A DNA stretch of 12,671 nt from DATGYC01 sp035298385 (GTDB lineage: Bacteria; Bacillota; Sulfobacillia; Symbiobacteriales; Symbiobacteriaceae), in NCBI GenBank assembly GCA_035298385.1, contig DATGYC010000413.1, positions 1 to 12,671 on the forward strand, in the 5' to 3' direction. Position numbers and translations under genes: made by a program. Positions 10,233 to 12,671 of the stretch are shown here, one piece after another. Position 1 is the first letter of the stretch, and each line of letters begins with the position of its first letter. Under the pieces are notes generated by a model. That model was not told where the DNA came from, did no database searches, and saw only the letters and a program-made list of their open reading frames with translations.

Positions 10233-12671
10233 ATGTCCGAGAAGCCGAATTATAAGGCGACACTCAACATGCCCGTGACCGATTTCCCGATGAAGGCCTC
10301 CCTGACCACCCGCGAGCCCGAGCAGGTCGCGCAGTGGCAGGCGATGGGCCTCTATGAGACCGTCCAGGCCGAGACCAAGGGGCGCCCGCAGTTCATTCTG
10401 CACGACGGCCCCCCCTACGCCAACGGCGACCTGCACCTCGGCCACGCGCTGAACAAGACCCTGAAGGATATGGTCGTCAAGTACAAGACGATGGCTGGCT
10501 TCGACTCGCCGTACATCCCTGGCTGGGATACCCACGGCCTGCCGATCGAGCTGAAGGCGCTCAAGGAACTCGGCATCAACAAGGGCGCCGTCGACCCCGT
10601 CGAGCTACGCAAGAAGTGTGCGGAGTACGCTCGCCACTGGGCCGGCATCCAGTCCGAGCAGTTCCAGCGTTTGGGTGTCCGCGGCGACTTTACGCACCCC
10701 TACCTGACCCTCCAGCCCGAGTTCGAGGCGAAGGAGGTCGGGGTCTTCGCCAAGATGGCCCTTGGCGGCCACATCTACCGCGGCCTGAAGCCGGTCTACT
10801 GGTGCCCGCACGACGAGACCGCTCTCGCTGAGGCCGAGATCGAGTACGCCGAGAAGACCTCCTTCTCGATCTACGTCGCCTTCCCGGTCAAGGATGGCAA
10901 GGGTAACCTGCCTGCGGGCGCCAAGCTGGTCATCTGGACCACCACCCCCTGGACGATGCCCGCCAACCTCGCCGTCTGCGCAAACCCGGAGATCGAGTAC
11001 GGCCTCTATCCGACCAGCAAGGGCGACCTCGTCCTCGCCACGGCGCTGGCAGGCAAGGTCTTTGGTGCGATCGAGGTCGATGTTGTCGAAGCCACGGCGA
11101 CCTTCACCGGCGCCGAACTCGAGGGCGTCACCTACGAGCACACCCTCTTTGGCCGCACCTCGCCCGTCATCCTCGGCTCCCACGTCACGACCGAGGACGG
11201 CACCGGCCTCGTCCACACCGCTCCGGGCCACGGCCACGAGGACTTCCTCGTCGGGCAGGTCTACGGCATCGAGCCGCTCAACCCCGTCAACGACAAGGGC
11301 GTCTTCACCGAGCAGGCCGGTCAGTTTGCGGGCCAGTTCTACGAGAAGGCGAATCCACTGATCATCGCGGCGCTGACCGAGAGCGGCCAGTTGCTCGCGC
11401 AGGGCAAGATCCGCCACCAGTACGCCCATTGCTGGCGCTGCAAGAACCCGGTCATCTACCGGGCGACCACCCAGTGGTTCGCCAAGGTTGGTGGCTTCAT
11501 GGGTGAGGCGCTGAAGGCCCTTGATACGATCCAGTTCGTGCCGGACTGGGGCCGCAACCGCCTGCAGGCGATGATCGAGGGCCTCTCGGACTGGTGCATC
11601 TCCCGCCAGCGCTCCTGGGGCCATCCGATCCCGATCCTGATCGACGAGGCGACCGACGAGCCGCTCATCGATGAGCGGGTCTTCAGCAAGGTGGCCGAGA
11701 TCTTCGCCCAGGAGGGCTCGGACGCCTGGTGGGTCCGCCCGGCAGAGGACTTCCTGCCCGAGGAGCTCAAGGGTAACGGCAAGACCTACCGCAAGGAGAA
11801 GGATATCCTGGACGTCTGGTTCGACTCCGGTTCGTCGCACGTCGGCGTGCTGGAGACCCGGCCGGAGCTGCGCTGGCCGGCCGACCTCTACCTGGAGGGC
11901 TCGGATCAGCATCGCGGCTGGTTCAAGTCCTCGCTGCTCACCTCCGTCGTCGCCCGTGATGGTAAGGCGCCCTACAAGGCGCTGCTCACCCACGGCTTCA
12001 TCGTCGATGAGAAGGGCCGCAAGATGTCGAAGTCAATCGGCAACGGCATCGAGCTGACGGATGCGATCAAGGAGTTCGGTGCCGACATCGTCCGCCTCTG
12101 GGTCTCCTCGGCCGACTATCGCTCGGATATCGCCCTCTCCAAGAACATCCTGAAGCAGACCGGCGAGACCTATCGCAAGATCCGTAACACCATGCGCTAC
12201 CTGCTCGGTAACCTCGCCGACTTCAACCCGGCGACGGACTCGCTGGGCAAGGCGCAGATGCTGGAGATCGATCGCTTCGCCCTGCATGGCCTGCAGAAGC
12301 TGGTCGAGAAGTGCGTGGCGGGCTACGACGCCTACGAGTTCCACGTCGTCTACCACGCCGTCAACCAGTACTGCACCACCGACCTCTCGGCCGTCTACCT
12401 GGACGTCCTGAAGGACCGGCTCTACACCTCGGCGCCGAAGTCGATCGAGCGGCGTTCGGCCCAGACGGCGCTCTACAAGATCGCTGACGCCCTGGTCCGG
12501 CTGGTCGCGCCGATCCTGGCCTTCACCTCGGAGGAGGTCTACAAGTACCTGCCGAAGGCGGCGGATGCGCCGCCGACGGTTCAGCTCCTGCCGATGGCGC
12601 AGGTCGAGACCGAGTGGCTCGATCAGGAGTTGGCCGACACGTGGGCCCAACTGCTCGATCTGCGCGATGCG
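10233..12671 (+). CDS. ileS: Isoleucyl-tRNA synthetase, 3' end cut by window edge
   Basis: 813 codons of a class I synthetase that charges tRNA-Ile and edits misactivated valine. The HIGH motif is HLGH (68-71, within PYANGDLHLGH) and the KMSKS motif is at 597-601 in GRKMSKSIGN. The CP1 editing domain is recognisable by KLVIWTTTPWTMPAN and GLVHTAPGHGHEDF. DVWFDSGSSH and LEGSDQHRGWF are further IleRS hallmarks. The layout (N-terminal YKATLNMP, DFPMKASL) is the bacterial type I form, normally about 920-930 aa, so about 110-120 residues including the expected C-terminal zinc-binding part are missing. AGGAGGG at 10218-10224 gives 8-nt spacing to ATG 10233. Expression is governed by the T-box upstream. 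One oddity is WGHPIP where most homologues have WGVPIP. Confidence 0.97.
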   Translation, partial: MSEKPNYKATLNMPVTDFPMKASLTTREPEQVAQWQAMGLYETVQAETKGRPQFILHDGPPYANGDLHLGHALNKTLKDMVVKYKTMAGFDSPYIPGWDTHGLPIELKALKELGINKGAVDPVELRKKCAEYARHWAGIQSEQFQRLGVRGDFTHPYLTLQPEFEAKEVGVFAKMALGGHIYRGLKPVYWCPHDETALAEAEIEYAEKTSFSIYVAFPVKDGKGNLPAGAKLVIWTTTPWTMPANLAVCANPEIEYGLYPTSKGDLVLATALAGKVFGAIEVDVVEATATFTGAELEGVTYEHTLFGRTSPVILGSHVTTEDGTGLVHTAPGHGHEDFLVGQVYGIEPLNPVNDKGVFTEQAGQFAGQFYEKANPLIIAALTESGQLLAQGKIRHQYAHCWRCKNPVIYRATTQWFAKVGGFMGEALKALDTIQFVPDWGRNRLQAMIEGLSDWCISRQRSWGHPIPILIDEATDEPLIDERVFSKVAEIFAQEGSDAWWVRPAEDFLPEELKGNGKTYRKEKDILDVWFDSGSSHVGVLETRPELRWPADLYLEGSDQHRGWFKSSLLTSVVARDGKAPYKALLTHGFIVDEKGRKMSKSIGNGIELTDAIKEFGADIVRLWVSSADYRSDIALSKNILKQTGETYRKIRNTMRYLLGNLADFNPATDSLGKAQMLEIDRFALHGLQKLVEKCVAGYDAYEFHVVYHAVNQYCTTDLSAVYLDVLKDRLYTSAPKSIERRSAQTALYKIADALVRLVAPILAFTSEEVYKYLPKAADAPPTVQLLPMAQVETEWLDQELADTWAQLLDLRDA

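Noticed and set aside
10605..11993. Minus-strand 462-codon open frame opposite ileS
   Set aside because: Long antisense frames are common in GC-rich genes; the plus strand encodes clear IleRS.

Overview
The window comes from a GC-rich, endospore-forming member of the Bacillota. The sporulation genes sigG and spoIIR, the ylm/sepF/divIVA division cluster, a T-box in front of ileS and SpoIIR/YlmC-type proteins all fit a high-GC Clostridia-like lineage (Heliobacteriales, Symbiobacteriales or a relative). The species cannot be named from the sequence alone.

Layout. (1) 1-1052, minus strand: an M29 metallo-aminopeptidase whose last residues run off the left edge. (2) 1053-1556: about 500 nt without a convincing gene. 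It holds a perfect 14-bp stem-loop, a nested inverted-repeat structure, thirteen tandem CCACAR hexamers and a sigma-F-like promoter. (3) 1557-2330: sigG, the late forespore sigma factor, with its terminator. (4) 2368-2813: about 450 nt with three related copies of a C-rich/G-rich repeat, one inverted and two in tandem, reaching into the spoIIR ribosome binding site. (5) 2814-3782: spoIIR and the PRC-barrel gene ylmC. (6) 3875-8045: the division-associated cluster pgeF, hlyD-like, yggS, sepF, ylmG and divIVA, tightly spaced on the plus strand and closed by a strong terminator. (7) 8106-9848: a phosphate-uptake pair, a PhoU-like DUF47 protein plus a Pit transporter, behind a PhoP-box-like promoter. 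(8) 9911-12671: a sigma-A promoter, an isoleucine T-box riboswitch with an ATC specifier, and ileS, which is cut by the right edge after 813 codons.

How the genes fit together. SpoIIR is the forespore signal that triggers pro-sigma-E processing in the mother cell, and SigG then runs the late forespore programme. The ylm genes act around the division septum: SepF anchors FtsZ, YlmG is a small membrane protein, DivIVA marks poles and septa, and YggS and PgeF are housekeeping enzymes that commonly travel with them. The ileS T-box senses uncharged tRNA-Ile.

The coding content is mostly conventional. The unusual material is repetitive DNA. A 57-bp palindromic unit is duplicated in tandem inside pgeF without breaking the frame, adding 38 residues just before the conserved LDLW segment. 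A second, G4-capable repeat family fills the sigG-spoIIR gap. A hexamer repeat and hairpins fill the sigG leader.
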